Shown: in pieces, positions 25,552 through 35,759 of the stretch | Numbering within the stretch: position 1 is the first letter of the stretch | Layout of the letters: each line of letters opens with the position of its first letter | Origin: Paenibacillus lutrae | GTDB lineage: Bacteria > Bacillota > Bacilli > Paenibacillales > NBRC-103111 | NCBI RefSeq assembly: GCF_009757775.1 | Contig: NZ_RHLK01000007.1 | Coordinates: 283,000-346,999 of the forward strand | DNA: 64,000 nt | Direction of reading: 5' to 3' | The notes under the pieces: model-generated | What the model was told of the DNA's origin: nothing | The model's database searches: none | What the model saw: the letters and a program-made list of their open reading frames with translations, nothing else | Position numbers and translations under genes: made by a program

Positions 25552-27069
25552 CTAGTGATTCAAATATTTAAGCGGGTTTTCCAGGCCGCCGTTCTTGTGG
25601 ATTTCAAAATGGAGATGGACCCCGGTGGAATCGCCGGTACTGCCCATTACCCCGATTTGCTCACCCTTCTCGACGATCGTTCCCGCAGTGGTTTCGATTT
25701 TACTCATGTGCGCGTACATCGTTTCGTACCCGTTCATATGGTTTATAAGTACATAATAGCCGTAATCGGATTTATAACCCGCTGATACCACTTTTCCGTT
25801 ATCCGCCGCCACGATGGCGCGGTTCCCTACAATATCGAGTCCCTTGTGAAGCTTGTTCCAGCGTGTGCCGAAGGTGCTGGTAATGGAATGCGACACGACC
25901 GGCCATGCGAAGCTTCCGGTTCCTTCCCCGAGAATAACCTTGGTTCCTTTTTTCACCTTAGCCGGTACGGGCTTCTCGACCATTTCTTCCCCGATAATTT
26001 TCTCATCCACCAGTTGGCCGTTCACCTTAGTCAGTTCATACGTAACTTGTTTAAGTCCATTTTTACCCGGGGAGATTGTCTCGACAATCCCTTCTTTGAC
26101 CGTATCATCGGTAATGACCTCGGTCTCATACTGGACATCTTGATTCTCTACCATTTTCTCCACGGTCTTAACCGAGAGGGCCGGCTTGATCACAGTCAGA
26201 TCGAGTACATCGCCTTCACGAATCTGATCATCTACAATCCAAGGGTTCTTGTCATAAATGACTTGCTTGGGCACGCTCAGCTTCTCGGCAATACAAGAAA
26301 CGCAGTCACCTGGAAGCACCGTATATTTAGTCGGCTCTACGCCGCCTGTCTTAATCTTCGCGATCAGCTCGTCCGGTTTAACGACATCCTGAGGCTGGAT
26401 TCCCAGCGCATCGCTCGTCTCCACCTTCTGCACGAACTCTACCTTCTCGACCGTCGTCGAAGCCGGCTTGGCCGTATCTGCGGATAGAACAGCCACCTGA
26501 CTGCTATCCTTCGCTTTCTGCTCATAAGGCTTCTTGATTTCGGCCAGGACTTTGTCCGCTGTCGCCTGATCTTTTACAATCGCGAATGTCTTGCCTTCAA
26601 TGACCAGCTCAACACCGCTTGCAACGGGCTTCAGCTTCTCGTCTAAGAGCGCAAGCACCTTGCTGTCATCCGGCTTCTGGCGGAAAGCTCTCTCCGGCTC
26701 TGACTGCTCTAGTTCGGGTAGAATCATATGTACGTCCGGATACTGCTTGGCGAGCTTCTGCTCACGGTCTGCCGTATATTCCTTCAGGACTTCCGGGCTG
26801 CTCACATAACCGAGCGTTTCCTGCCCGACTTTGACCGGATAAATATCTGCGAGATTCGCTTCAACGTAATCCTGGCCGGTTATCGTTAAAGTTCCGATCA
26901 ATGCGATTGAACTTATGCTATATAGGAAGAACCATTTACCTCGTCCGGGTGCAGCGCTATCCTTCAGGACGGACGTCGGTTCTGCTTGTTTACTGGTCAA
27001 GCTTTGCCATTGGGCTTTACTTTGTTTCCAAAGCTTCCGGGCCCAATCTATTCCCTTAGAACCTCTCAT
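25552..27069 (-). CDS. M23 peptidoglycan endopeptidase with LysM and G5 domains
   Basis: The 505-residue protein has a membrane anchor near residues 47-65 (WFFLYSISSIALIGTLTI), a wall-facing N-terminal region, a LysM domain (YTVLPGDCVSCIAEKLSVPK, about 252-300), a G5 domain (about 305-385) and a C-terminal M23 peptidase. Zinc ligands are visible in HKGLDIVG and VHLHFEIH. It cuts peptide cross-links in peptidoglycan during growth. It lies directly upstream of walR, but with its own terminator; regulation by WalR is plausible but no clear paired TGT(A/T)A site was found in 27070-27312. Only a TGTTAA half-site and a weak promoter (TTGTGT, TTATAC) appear. Confidence 0.9.
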   Translation of the reverse strand: MRGSKGIDWARKLWKQSKAQWQSLTSKQAEPTSVLKDSAAPGRGKWFFLYSISSIALIGTLTITGQDYVEANLADIYPVKVGQETLGYVSSPEVLKEYTADREQKLAKQYPDVHMILPELEQSEPERAFRQKPDDSKVLALLDEKLKPVASGVELVIEGKTFAIVKDQATADKVLAEIKKPYEQKAKDSSQVAVLSADTAKPASTTVEKVEFVQKVETSDALGIQPQDVVKPDELIAKIKTGGVEPTKYTVLPGDCVSCIAEKLSVPKQVIYDKNPWIVDDQIREGDVLDLTVIKPALSVKTVEKMVENQDVQYETEVITDDTVKEGIVETISPGKNGLKQVTYELTKVNGQLVDEKIIGEEMVEKPVPAKVKKGTKVILGEGTGSFAWPVVSHSITSTFGTRWNKLHKGLDIVGNRAIVAADNGKVVSAGYKSDYGYYVLINHMNGYETMYAHMSKIETTAGTIVEKGEQIGVMGSTGDSTGVHLHFEIHKNGGLENPLKYLNH

Positions 27070-27312
27070 AATCTTCTCCTTGTCCGCTTTGTTCTGTACG
27101 ATGCGGCGAATACCCCTTAAACTCGTTTAAGGAGTCTCAAACTCTATCACCGTATAAACTCCCCTAATAATTTAACACAACCCGTCCCGACTTTTCAAGA
27201 AAAGTATAGGTTGCCACTATTAGGAATGACGCGGACAAGACAGATAAACCGTGCAGGAAAGGGGGTTTAGAAGCCATCAGGAAAACATTGGGTTCCCTGT
27301 CTCAGCACACTC

Positions 27313-28044
27313 TTAACTTCCATATTTCTTCAAAATCACGGAAAGCTGCTCGTATTCTTCCTTACTCAAATATTGCTTCATCTTGCCGTCTACTTCCTTC
27401 AACTCTTCAGCCGTAATGCCGTCTTCCACCAGCTTGGATAGCTTCTGAACTTCTTCGGAAGGCAGCTTCGCGATCAGAATAGAGAGGATCTTCTGCTTGT
27501 CTGTACCGGATAGCGAATCCTTCTTCTTGGAAAAGTCCTCCGTCGAGACGACGACGTCCTTCTTGTCCGCTCCCGTCCCGCCGGCAGGGGGCTCCCCTGT
27601 CTTCAGCTCACCCATGACCGCCACCGCATCGGGCATTCCCGTAGGCTGCGGCGATACGCCTCCCTGCACGGGTGAAGCGGATGGCTGCTGGCCGGGAGCC
27701 TCCGTCCCGCCGCTTACACTGCCCGATGTGCTCTGCGAGGCGCCTGTCGGGGCAGGGCTCGGAGCCCGTGATGGCGAAGGCGAAGGCGAGCCCGCGGCAA
27801 TCCGTTCCACCCGCTCGTTGACGGAAGCGCCCGCATTCGCACCGGGTTTGCCCAGTCCTATCTGTTCCCCCAGTTTACCTACAATTTGCGGGAAGCCGAT
27901 CTTCGCTCCGATCGGAGGCAGCTGAAAATGCTTCAGCACCTCGTCTACCATCGTAGTTACCACTACATACGTCGTAAATATGGACAAAAAGGACATCAGT
28001 ACGGCACCCACTGCCCACTTGCTCAACACACCTATCCATTTCAT
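27313..28044 (-). CDS. Hypothetical membrane protein with Pro/Ser-rich linker
   Basis: A protein of about 243 residues has an N-terminal membrane segment (residues 8-30, including AVGAVLMSFLSIFTTYVVV), a central linker rich in Ser, Pro and Gly (about 88-140), and a charged helical C-terminus (ILSILIAKLPSEEVQKLSKL). The start at 28044 is placed because GGTGG lies 6 bases upstream; an ATG two codons earlier is possible. The position between purA and the wal region recurs in Paenibacillus as far as I recall, but no function is known to me. A sporulation or envelope role is only a guess. Confidence 0.75.
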   Translation of the reverse strand: MKWIGVLSKWAVGAVLMSFLSIFTTYVVVTTMVDEVLKHFQLPPIGAKIGFPQIVGKLGEQIGLGKPGANAGASVNERVERIAAGSPSPSPSRAPSPAPTGASQSTSGSVSGGTEAPGQQPSASPVQGGVSPQPTGMPDAVAVMGELKTGEPPAGGTGADKKDVVVSTEDFSKKKDSLSGTDKQKILSILIAKLPSEEVQKLSKLVEDGITAEELKEVDGKMKQYLSKEEYEQLSVILKKYGS

Positions 28045-28252
28045 CTTCATCCACCGCCTTGTTGCTTCTAGTTTCGTCTCTCTCTATGAACCAGTATGGA
28101 CGAATTAGCAACAAATCAATCGAGTGGTGTCAAAAAATAAGAGGCTGGAGGATGGAAAACAACCTGGGGACTAGTGAGTTACTTATTGGCGTAGATTCCT
28201 TGGGGCTTACAAATACTACGGGGTTTGAAAGCCCCTCTTCGGCATTTACCGC

Positions 28253-28286
28253 TTCTTTAAGTTCTTTAATTCTTTAAGTTCTTTAA
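28253..28286. repeat. Two tandem copies of a 17-bp repeat
   Basis: The unit TTCTTTAAGTTCTTTAA occurs twice without a gap and is itself built of TTCTTTAA halves. It is in the 28051-28393 gap between purA and the hypothetical membrane protein. No coding or regulatory role is evident. Confidence 0.7.
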
Positions 28287-28330
28287 ATCCTGTAACTTTC
28301 AACCAACCCCCCGCCTTCTTTTTTACACGC

Positions 28331-28382
28331 AAAAAAAGCCTCCCGCCACGCCGCTAACAACGGCATTGGGGGAGACTTGGCT
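28331..28382 (-). terminator. Terminator after purA
   Basis: On the minus strand a GC-rich stem (AGTCTCCCCC against GGCGGGAGGCT, with an inner GCCGTTGTTAGCGGC hairpin) is followed by TTTTTTT. It starts a dozen bases past the purA stop. Confidence 0.85.
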
Positions 28383-28393
28383 TAATTCGAATC

Positions 28394-29680
28394 TTAAGCG
28401 TAAACAGGGCGAATCAAGTTCGTTTGCTCACGGTTGCGTCCGACCGAGAAGATCGCGATTGGAATGCCCGTCAGCTCCGAGACACGCTCGAGGTAGTTGC
28501 GCGCATTGTCCGGCAGGTCACTCAGCGTCTTCGCATTGGAGACATCTTCGCTCCAGCCCGGCAGCTCTTCGTACACCGCTTCGCACTCCGCAAGCACGTT
28601 CAGGCTTGCAGGATAGTGCTCGATAACCTCGCCTTTGTACTTATAGCCTGTGCAAATCTTGACGGTCTCAAGACCTGTCAGCACGTCGATTGAGTTCAGG
28701 GACAGGCCGGTGATTCCGCTGACGCGGCGCGCATGACGGATCACGACGCTATCGAACCAGCCGACGCGGCGCGGACGTCCTGTTACGGTGCCGTACTCGT
28801 GGCCCGTCTCGCGGATCATGTCGCCGATCTCGTCCTTCAGCTCGGTCGGGAAAGGCCCGTCGCCGACACGGGTCGTGTAAGCTTTGGCTACTCCGATGAT
28901 CTGGTTGATCTTCGTCGGACCTACGCCGGAACCGTTACATACACCGCCGGCAGTCGGGTTCGAAGACGTAACGAACGGATACGTGCCTTGATCGATGTCG
29001 AGCATAACGCCTTGTGCGCCTTCGAACAGCACGCGTTTGCCTTCGTCAATCGCATCATTGAGCACAACCGAAGTATCGGTTACGAATACACGCAGCTGCT
29101 CTGCATAGCCCAGGTATTCGGCAAGAATCGCGTCTGCATCTACGCCTTCATGACCGTATACTTGCTTGAGCAGCGTATTCTTGTCTTTGACGATTTGACG
29201 CAGCTTAAGCTCGAACTCGGCCGCATCCATCAAGTCCGCGATGCGGATACCGTTGCGGGCTGCTTTGTCCACGTAGCAAGGGCCGATGCCTTTGCGTGTC
29301 GTTCCGATTTTGTTATCGCCCTTGCTGTCTTCCTCAAGCTGATCCAGAAGAAGGTGATAGGGCATAATAACGTGAGCCCGGTCGCTTATTTTTAAATTAT
29401 CTGCAGAAAATCCGTTATCGCGAATATACTGAATCTCTTCCACAAGCGCAGCCGGATTAAGGACCATGCCGTTTCCGATGACACAAACTTTATTATGATT
29501 GAAAATACCGGACGGTATCATCGTCAGCTTGTACTTCTTGCCTTCGATCAGAATGGTGTGGCCGGCATTGTTGCCGCCTTGGTAGCGGGCGACCACTTCC
29601 GCGGACTCCGCTAAATAGTCCGTGATTTTCCCTTTCCCTTCGTCTCCCCATTGGGTTCCGACTACAACCACTGTTGACAT
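28394..29680 (-). CDS. purA: Adenylosuccinate synthase
   Basis: The 428-residue cytoplasmic enzyme joins IMP and aspartate using GTP, the first step from IMP to AMP. GTP-binding and catalytic residues lie in [11 protein letters not shown] (residues 8-18) and NAGHT; the family signature [17 protein letters not shown] is near 130, with later [13 protein letters not shown] and the C-terminal base-recognition segment. Full length. The start has an ACGGAGG site. A PurR-type operator precedes the promoter. Confidence 0.98.
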   Translation of the reverse strand: MSTVVVVGTQWGDEGKGKITDYLAESAEVVARYQGGNNAGHTILIEGKKYKLTMIPSGIFNHNKVCVIGNGMVLNPAALVEEIQYIRDNGFSADNLKISDRAHVIMPYHLLLDQLEEDSKGDNKIGTTRKGIGPCYVDKAARNGIRIADLMDAAEFELKLRQIVKDKNTLLKQVYGHEGVDADAILAEYLGYAEQLRVFVTDTSVVLNDAIDEGKRVLFEGAQGVMLDIDQGTYPFVTSSNPTAGGVCNGSGVGPTKINQIIGVAKAYTTRVGDGPFPTELKDEIGDMIRETGHEYGTVTGRPRRVGWFDSVVIRHARRVSGITGLSLNSIDVLTGLETVKICTGYKYKGEVIEHYPASLNVLAECEAVYEELPGWSEDVSNAKTLSDLPDNARNYLERVSELTGIPIAIFSVGRNREQTNLIRPVYA

Positions 29681-29744
29681 TCTGTATTACCTCCGTAAAG
29701 TGACTCTCGCCACATCATTTTGCTGCTTTTTAGCATACTGCTTT

Positions 29745-29815
29745 AGTGTAGCAGTCAGAAGTAGCAAAGTCAAACAAAACGCGAACAATCATACTGAGTA
29801 CAGTATGATTGTTCG
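29745..29815 (-). promoter_or_regulatory. purA promoter with paired PurR boxes
   Basis: On the minus strand, TTGACT (29768-29773) and TACACT (29745-29750) are separated by 17 bases, a strong sigma-A promoter. Just upstream is a perfect 14-bp inverted repeat, CGAACAATCATACT (29782-29795 with 29802-29815). Its outer parts, CCGAACAAT and ATTGTTCG, match the Bacillus PurBox core. The same palindrome, followed by TTTTGTTT, lies right behind the dnaC stop and may also act as its terminator. Confidence 0.75.
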
Positions 29816-29822
29816 GATATTG

Positions 29823-31178
29823 TCAACCTGCAGGAAGCTCCTGATGGGCTCTGTCCATATTGACGAATTTATTAAAGTTTTTGAGGAACGCGAGTTCCAC
29901 TGTACCTACGGGGCCGTTACGCTGCTTGGCGATAATGATCTCGATGATGTTCTTCTTCTCCGATTCCTTGTCATAGTAATCATCCCTGTACAGGAAAGCT
30001 ACGATGTCGGCATCTTGCTCAATGGAACCGGATTCCCTCAAGTCAGACATCATCGGGCGTTTATCCTGCCGCTGCTCGACACCCCGGCTGAGCTGGGAGA
30101 GTGCAATAACCGGCACATTCAGCTCACGGGCAATCTGCTTCAGCGTACGGGAGATCTCGGATACTTCCTGCTGCCGGTTATCGCCTTTACCGCGGCCCTG
30201 AATGAGCTGCAGGTAGTCGATCAGGATCATCCCGAGTCCCCGCTCCTGCTTCAGCCGCCGGCACTTCGCGCGGATATCGGTTACGGTGACCGAAGGGGAA
30301 TCATCGATATAGATGTCCGCTTCGGACAGCGAGCCTATCGCCATCGTCAGCTTCTCCCAATCGTCCCCTTCGAGGAAACCGGACCTCATCCGGGTTGCAT
30401 CCACATTGGCCTCCGCACAGATCATCCGCTGGACAAGCTGTGCGGCGCCCATCTCCAGGGAGAAGATCGCGACGGTTTCCTTGGCCCGCACACCCACATT
30501 CTGCGCTATATTCAGCGCAAAAGCAGTTTTACCGACAGAAGGACGGGCCGCCACGATAATCAAATCCGAACGCTGGAAGCCGGATGTCATCTTGTCGAGG
30601 TCGTTAAACCCCGAAGGAATTCCGGTTGATCCCCCTTTATGCGAGTACAGGAACTCTACCCGCTCGAAGACGTCCATCAAGACGTCCCGGATGGAGATAA
30701 AACCGTTCGAATTACGCCGCTGCGAAATCTCCAGAATGCGGGATTCCGCGTCGCTGAGCATGAGGCCGACATCCTCAGCACTGGCGTAGCCGTCTGACAC
30801 GATCTGTGTCGCGGTCCGGATCAGCCTCCGGAGCATCGATTTCTCTTCGACGATAGCTGCGTAGTAATCGATGTTGGCTGCCGTCGGGACGGCATTGGCG
30901 AGCTCGGACAAATAAGCGACCCCGCCAATCTCTTCGAGCAGCTGCTTGTTCTGCAGCCTCGCCGTCAGCGTCACGAGATCGACCGGCTCGTCTTCCTCCG
31001 CCAGTTCGATCATCGATTCGAAAATACGCTGGTGTGACGACCGGTAGAAATCGTCAGGCCCCATCCGCTCCATCGCGGTAATCAGTGAATCGCTATCCAA
31101 CAGGATCGCGCCAAGAACCGCTTGTTCAGCTTCGATATTTTGCGGCGGAACACGATCCATGAACAATTCTTGGTTCAT
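29823..31178 (-). CDS. dnaC: Replicative DNA helicase (DnaB family)
   Basis: The 451-residue hexameric helicase unwinds DNA ahead of the replisome. It has the N-terminal primase-interaction domain (about 8-110), a linker, and a RecA-like motor: Walker A ARPSVGKTA at 211-219, Walker B MILIDYLQL, and the arginine-finger region SRGVEQRQDKRPMMSDLRESG. The start is preceded by AGGTG. No intein or insertion is present. It follows rplI with a 51-base gap in the same direction, as in Bacillus (rplI-dnaC). Confidence 0.98.
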   Translation of the reverse strand: MNQELFMDRVPPQNIEAEQAVLGAILLDSDSLITAMERMGPDDFYRSSHQRIFESMIELAEEDEPVDLVTLTARLQNKQLLEEIGGVAYLSELANAVPTAANIDYYAAIVEEKSMLRRLIRTATQIVSDGYASAEDVGLMLSDAESRILEISQRRNSNGFISIRDVLMDVFERVEFLYSHKGGSTGIPSGFNDLDKMTSGFQRSDLIIVAARPSVGKTAFALNIAQNVGVRAKETVAIFSLEMGAAQLVQRMICAEANVDATRMRSGFLEGDDWEKLTMAIGSLSEADIYIDDSPSVTVTDIRAKCRRLKQERGLGMILIDYLQLIQGRGKGDNRQQEVSEISRTLKQIARELNVPVIALSQLSRGVEQRQDKRPMMSDLRESGSIEQDADIVAFLYRDDYYDKESEKKNIIEIIIAKQRNGPVGTVELAFLKNFNKFVNMDRAHQELPAG

Positions 31179-31229
31179 GTTCTTTCACCTGTTCTTCCGT
31201 TCATATTTTCTTGCTGCCGGAGCACGACT

Positions 31230-31673
31230 TTACTCTTCCGAAACTTGAACACTGATTGTCGCAGTCACTTCGGTGTGCAGTTTCACAGGAACCTTGGTTA
31301 CGCCAAGAGTACGGATAGGATCGCTCAGTACGATTTTACGCTTATCGATCTTGTAGCCCAGTTTCTCAAGCTGCTCCGCGATTTGCTTGCTCGTAATGGC
31401 TCCGAACAGGCGGCCGCCTTCTCCGGATTTCGTACGGATGGTTACCGTTGTTTCGTTCAGCTTGGCACCGAGTGCTTCCGCTTCCTGTTTCTCTTGCTCT
31501 TTGCGCTTCTGCTCCGCCTTATTCTGCTGGTCAACCTTCTTTACCGCAGAATCCGTACCTGCCGCAGCCAAGCCTCTGGGGATCAGGAAGTTTGTTGCAT
31601 AACCTTCCGAAACCTCTTTGATTTCACCTTTTTTGCCTTGTCCTTTAACATCTTTCAGAAATACGACTTTCAT
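31230..31673 (-). CDS. rplI: 50S ribosomal protein L9
   Basis: This 147-residue protein has the L9 N-terminal domain ([25 protein letters not shown]), the long connecting helix rich in Lys, Glu and Gln (about 40-75), and the C-terminal domain ([17 protein letters not shown]). It binds 23S rRNA at the base of the L1 stalk. Its ATG overlaps the gdpP stop by four bases, so translation of the two is coupled. Confidence 0.98.
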   Translation of the reverse strand: MKVVFLKDVKGQGKKGEIKEVSEGYATNFLIPRGLAAAGTDSAVKKVDQQNKAEQKRKEQEKQEAEALGAKLNETTVTIRTKSGEGGRLFGAITSKQIAEQLEKLGYKIDKRKIVLSDPIRTLGVTKVPVKLHTEVTATISVQVSEE

Positions 31674-33631
31674 TCGAAAAGCCCCTCCTCTTGCTCTATC
31701 TCTTCTAATATTTGTTTCAGCTTCAGAGCCGCTTCCTGCGGACTTATTTCAAGCTGAGTCGCTGCGTTCGTTAAATGCCCGCCGCCTCCCATACGCTCCA
31801 TGACAAGCTGTACATTCATAGAACCGAGAGAACGCGCGCTGATACCGGTTAATCCGTCAGGTCTTACACAGATGACGAAGGATGCAAATACACCAGTCAT
31901 ATTTAATAAGGTATCAGCCACCTGCGCAATCATCAACTGAGAATATTTGTGATCCGCCTCGCCTACGGCCAAAGCCACGTGCTCATACAGCATTTCCGTA
32001 TGCTTCATGATCGTAGCCTTCTCGATATAAGCTTCCAAATCTTCCTTCAGCATCTTCTGGATGATAGTCGGGTCCGCGCCGTTGCGGCGCAGGAAAGATG
32101 CCGCCTCGAAGGTCCTTGAACCGGTCCGCAGGCTGAACTGCTTCGTATCCACGACAATACCGGCCAGCAGGACGGTCGCTTCAAGGACATCAAGCGAAAT
32201 CTTGTCGTTGAAATACTGCAGCAGCTCCGTCACCAGCTCGCATGTGGAGGAAGCGTACGGTTCCATGTATACGAGCGTCGCATCATGGAAGAACTCCTCG
32301 CTGCGCCGGTGGTGATCGACTACCATAATCCGGTGAGTCAGGTTAAACAGCTTCGGCTCCGCCACCATAGAAGCGCGGTGGGTATCCAGCACGACCGCCA
32401 GCGTCCGCTGGGTCGTGATCTGCATCGCCTGGGCCGGTGTAATGAACCACCGGTTCAGCTTCTCGTCCTCGGCGATCATCGTCATCAGCTTCTCAATCGA
32501 AGGATTGACGCCCTCGAGGACGATGTAGCCTTCTTTGTTGCTGAGCTGGACCGCCTTCAGCACGCCGATCGCAGCGCCGATAGAGTCCATATCCGGGAAG
32601 CGGTGACCCATGATCACGATCTTATCGCTCTCTTTAATGAGCTCTCTCAGCGCGTGAGAGATAACCCTCGCGCGGACCCGCGTACGCTTCTCTACCGCGT
32701 TGGTACGGCCGCCATAGAACGAAATACGCTGGCCGGCCTTAACCGTCACCTGGTCGCCGCCGCGGCCCAGAGACATGTCCAGGCTCGTCTGGGCGACACG
32801 TCCAAGCTCCTCCAGATCCTCAATACCGGAGGAGACCCCGATACTGACCGTGAGGGGCAGCTTGTATTCCATCGTGAGGTCCCTTACTTCGTCCAGAATA
32901 TCGAAGCGGTTCTGCTCCAGCTTACTGAGTGACTTCTGATTCATCAGAATCAGGAAACGGTCGGATGCGGTCCTGCGCAGATAAATCTCATTGCGGTGGG
33001 CCCACTCCGTAATCTCGCCCGTTACCCGCGCCAGCATAATACTGCGCGTCTGATCGTCCATCCCCTGCGTTACTTCGTCCAGGTTATCCATTAAGACGAT
33101 ACCTATCGCAATTTTGCTTTCTTCGTGCTTATGGAGCAGCTGGTTGTAGTCGGTAATGTCGAGTATATACAGTAACCGCTCTTCGGACTGGTGAAAGAAT
33201 TTGTAGACCCTTCCGTCATGCTCCACCTCACACGATTCTTCCTTTTCTTTGCCCTGCTTCCAGGACGGGAAGATTTCTTCCAGAGAATCTCCGATTACCG
33301 ATTCCTTCTCAGCTAATTTAGCCACGAAAGGATTGTGCCACTCGATTTCTTTGTCTTCATTATATAGAACCATCCCGATTGGCAGCTCGGAGATCACATC
33401 TCCCGCCGCTTTTTTGACCCGATGGGTGATGGTGCCTAAATATGCATTTAAATCATGACGAAAAGCACTTTCCGCTTTCCAAGAAAAATACAGGATAGAT
33501 CCCGAAGCAAGTAAAGCGGCTATCCCTAACACCCATTCATATAAAAACAGCACAATCGTTAATGCGCCGAGCAGCGCAAAAGTCCATACCATGTGTTGTC
33601 CATGCCAACGTTTCGACAGGAATTTCGGCAT
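31670..33631 (-). CDS. gdpP: Cyclic-di-AMP phosphodiesterase GdpP
   Basis: The 653-residue protein has two N-terminal membrane helices (about 12-55), a degenerate PAS domain, a degenerate GGDEF domain (about 170-300, with [11 protein letters not shown]) and a DHH/DHHA1 hydrolase. Metal-binding motifs are visible in [25 protein letters not shown] and GIVVDTKQF, and the DHHA1 end in [10 protein letters not shown]. It degrades c-di-AMP and so affects wall stress, potassium balance and beta-lactam tolerance. Order yybS-gdpP-rplI-dnaC is conserved in Bacillales. Confidence 0.97.
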   Translation of the reverse strand: MPKFLSKRWHGQHMVWTFALLGALTIVLFLYEWVLGIAALLASGSILYFSWKAESAFRHDLNAYLGTITHRVKKAAGDVISELPIGMVLYNEDKEIEWHNPFVAKLAEKESVIGDSLEEIFPSWKQGKEKEESCEVEHDGRVYKFFHQSEERLLYILDITDYNQLLHKHEESKIAIGIVLMDNLDEVTQGMDDQTRSIMLARVTGEITEWAHRNEIYLRRTASDRFLILMNQKSLSKLEQNRFDILDEVRDLTMEYKLPLTVSIGVSSGIEDLEELGRVAQTSLDMSLGRGGDQVTVKAGQRISFYGGRTNAVEKRTRVRARVISHALRELIKESDKIVIMGHRFPDMDSIGAAIGVLKAVQLSNKEGYIVLEGVNPSIEKLMTMIAEDEKLNRWFITPAQAMQITTQRTLAVVLDTHRASMVAEPKLFNLTHRIMVVDHHRRSEEFFHDATLVYMEPYASSTCELVTELLQYFNDKISLDVLEATVLLAGIVVDTKQFSLRTGSRTFEAASFLRRNGADPTIIQKMLKEDLEAYIEKATIMKHTEMLYEHVALAVGEADHKYSQLMIAQVADTLLNMTGVFASFVICVRPDGLTGISARSLGSMNVQLVMERMGGGGHLTNAATQLEISPQEAALKLKQILEEIEQEEGLFE

Positions 33632-33648
33632 TTGTTCTCCCCTGACCC

Positions 33649-34572
33649 TTAACTAGATTTGAAGAACCTTTCCCGAAGGGGAAAAGCTACATCGAACACG
33701 CCGAGCAAACTGTACAATACCAGAAGAAGGGGCATAAAGACGATCAGAGCGATCGTGCCGGCAACCGGTAGAAGTTTACCCCAGCCTTTATGATGGGCCA
33801 TGAACGCAAGGAATGAGATCGCCTGCGCAGCGAAAGCGAACATTAACAAGGGCATAATATTTACTAGAAGCGTAGACATTAAGGAGTCAGCCGAGAATTG
33901 AAATAACATTCCGCCAATAAACGCCAGAAGATAGAGCCATACGAAAGATCTCGAAAGCCTCCACTCCCGTACAGGCGGCATGCCAGGAATATTCTCACCG
34001 GTCCGGTTCAGGATCCAGCGTCCGACAATATGCGTAATACCTACAAAAAACAGTGAAAAAACGATCATATAAAGCGGTATAACCTGAACCAGAAAGTCTC
34101 CTAAAATTTCAGGGTCGCTTACATTAGGCATAACATCCTTTAAGGTCGACTGCATGTTGTTCATGGACTCGAGCATCAAAGACTTGAATTTGGCAATAAA
34201 ATTCAGCTTGAAGATAAACCCGATCACGAGCGTAAGCAGCAGCTGCGCCAGGAATGTCAGCGTGCCGTAAGTTAATACCGTTCTCGCGGGAGCCTTCCTC
34301 TTATAAAGAGTTCCTATGACAATGACCGGCGGAAGCAGGAATAACGAAATGGCGAGCACCACGAACCCTGTCCATCCGAGCAGCAGATTTACGATCAGCA
34401 GACAACCTACATAGAAAGCCGTAAATCTTTTGGCATCCAGCTTCACGAACAGGATCAGCACCGGAATCATGATAAAGCTGAACGTAAATAATAAATACGG
34501 AGTCATAAAAGACAGCAGGAAGAGTACATACAGCAGACTCCAGCCGATGAACTGCCAGTTTTGCTTTTTCAA
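33649..34572 (-). CDS. yybS: YybS-like membrane protein (DUF2232)
   Basis: A protein of about 307 residues has eight or so hydrophobic segments, typical of DUF2232 (YybS). Translation is placed at TTG 34572, with AAGAGGTGA 5 bases upstream inside the end of the preceding gene; a GTG three codons earlier is possible. The family resembles membrane components of ECF-type transporters but its function is unproven. It sits directly before gdpP with an 18-base gap. Confidence 0.88.
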   Translation of the reverse strand: MKKQNWQFIGWSLLYVLFLLSFMTPYLLFTFSFIMIPVLILFVKLDAKRFTAFYVGCLLIVNLLLGWTGFVVLAISLFLLPPVIVIGTLYKRKAPARTVLTYGTLTFLAQLLLTLVIGFIFKLNFIAKFKSLMLESMNNMQSTLKDVMPNVSDPEILGDFLVQVIPLYMIVFSLFFVGITHIVGRWILNRTGENIPGMPPVREWRLSRSFVWLYLLAFIGGMLFQFSADSLMSTLLVNIMPLLMFAFAAQAISFLAFMAHHKGWGKLLPVAGTIALIVFMPLLLVLYSLLGVFDVAFPLRERFFKSS

Positions 34573-34577
34573 CGCGT

Positions 34578-34889
34578 TCACCTCTTACGAAGATGATCTT
34601 CCAGAGCCGAGATATCGCCATACCAATCCTCGAGCTGGTGACCTTCTTCTCTATGCTTTTTCATTTTATCCATGATCGCTTCATCTAAACTTCGAAAAGA
34701 GACTCCAAGCCGTCTGCCAAGTATATACACGCATGAAATCAGACTGGCAAGGCTGTCAATGATTTTGGCTTGCTTGCCTTCCCATATGCCCTTTAATAAG
34801 TGCGCCACCTGATCCACGACTTCGGTTTTGAGCCATTCAATGACCTTGACCCGCTTGGCGAGATCAACCTCTCTTTCCTTATTGGACAA
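34578..34889 (-). CDS. MazG-like family protein
   Basis: This 103-residue helical protein starts at TTG 34889 after GGAGG. The pattern of acidic helices (DLAKRVKVIEWLKTEVVD, LLKGIWEGKQAKIIDSLASL) resembles the MazG-like nucleotide pyrophosphohydrolase fold, but the full set of metal-binding acidic residues is not evident, so activity is uncertain. It is coupled to yybS. It may be a small housekeeping or scaffold protein rather than an active NTP pyrophosphatase. Confidence 0.75.
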   Translation of the reverse strand: MSNKEREVDLAKRVKVIEWLKTEVVDQVAHLLKGIWEGKQAKIIDSLASLISCVYILGRRLGVSFRSLDEAIMDKMKKHREEGHQLEDWYGDISALEDHLRKR

Positions 34890-35192
34890 TGCCCGCTCCT
34901 CCCCTTATCCCCATCAAGGCTTTATATTCGATTATACCATAAAAGTGCCCTCGCTGTGTTTACCCGGGCACTCCAATTCCGTGCTTCCGTGCTTCAATTT
35001 TCCTTTAGAAAGCGCTGTTTTACTAGAAACCGATCTCCGTTGTTGCTCGCTCTGGAGATTGCCTCTCCCTCATTATGAAGAAACCAGCCGTCGCAATACT
35101 TCCCAAATATAGTGCTCCGCATTTTGCTTGTTCCACTCTACATCGTTCATCCCCTTCTGTTTATAACTTTGTAGATAATCCTGGTGATTCAT

Positions 35193-35315
35193 TTATCCAC
35201 ATGTGTATAACTTTATCCAGGGAGTTATCCTGCGAGTTCTCCACATATCCCCTTGCCGCTTCTCTTCATTGTAGTAAAGTTCCTGTGGACTGTCTAATCT
35301 TCCCATCTATCCACA
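35193..35315. promoter_or_regulatory. DnaA-box-like cluster away from oriC
   Basis: Within 34890-35386, a gap of about 500 bases without genes, TTATCCACA at 35193 is a perfect DnaA box and CTATCCACA at 35307 matches 8 of 9. TTATCCAGG (35213) and TTATCCTGC (35225) are weaker. All are on the same strand. Nothing else is recognisable in this gap. Confidence 0.5.
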
Positions 35316-35386
35316 ATTCTTCTCATACCAACACTTACTTGTTTTAGGCCTTTTCTTTAGAAGCCTCGCTCTTTTATTTATGCGCA

Positions 35387-35416
35387 CAAAAAAAGACAGC
35401 CGGTTTCCCGGCTGTC
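35387..35416 (-). terminator. Terminator after rpsR
   Basis: A perfect 9-bp stem, GACAGCCGG with CCGGCTGTC, is followed on the minus strand by TTTTTTT. It lies 16 bases past the rpsR stop and ends the rpsF-ssb-rpsR operon. Confidence 0.92.
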
Positions 35417-35431
35417 TTCTCTCTATACGAA

Positions 35432-35740
35432 CTACTCCGTAGTGTAAGGCAGCAATGCAATTGTGCGTGAACGCTTAATTGCAGTTGTCAGCATACGCTG
35501 GTACTTCGCGGAAGTACCTGTCACACGACGAGGCAGAATTTTGCCTCTTTCGGAGATAAATTTCTTCAGCGTATCGATATCTTTGTAATCGATGTGAGTG
35601 ATCTTGTTTGCTGTGAAGTAGCAAACTTTACGGCGCTTACCGCCTTTACCACGGCGTGGAGTGAATTTACGCTCCGAACGCTCTGGACGATCACCGCCTT
35701 CCGATCTTTGCGGACGGCTGTTTGTTTGTTGTTCGCTCAT
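35432..35740 (-). CDS. rpsR: 30S ribosomal protein S18
   Basis: The 102-residue protein carries the S18 core ([41 protein letters not shown]) after a charged, disordered N-terminal extension of about 30 residues ([18 protein letters not shown]). This makes it longer than the 79-residue Bacillus protein. S18 pairs with S6 on the small-subunit platform. It is the last gene of the rpsF-ssb-rpsR operon. Confidence 0.97.
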   Translation of the reverse strand: MSEQQTNSRPQRSEGGDRPERSERKFTPRRGKGGKRRKVCYFTANKITHIDYKDIDTLKKFISERGKILPRRVTGTSAKYQRMLTTAIKRSRTIALLPYTTE

Positions 35741-35759
35741 TGAAGTCAGTCCTTTCTAC

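Noticed and set aside
27070..27312. Possible WalR operator upstream of the M23 peptidase gene.
   Set aside because: Only one TGTTAA half-site is visible and the paired repeat at the required spacing is absent.
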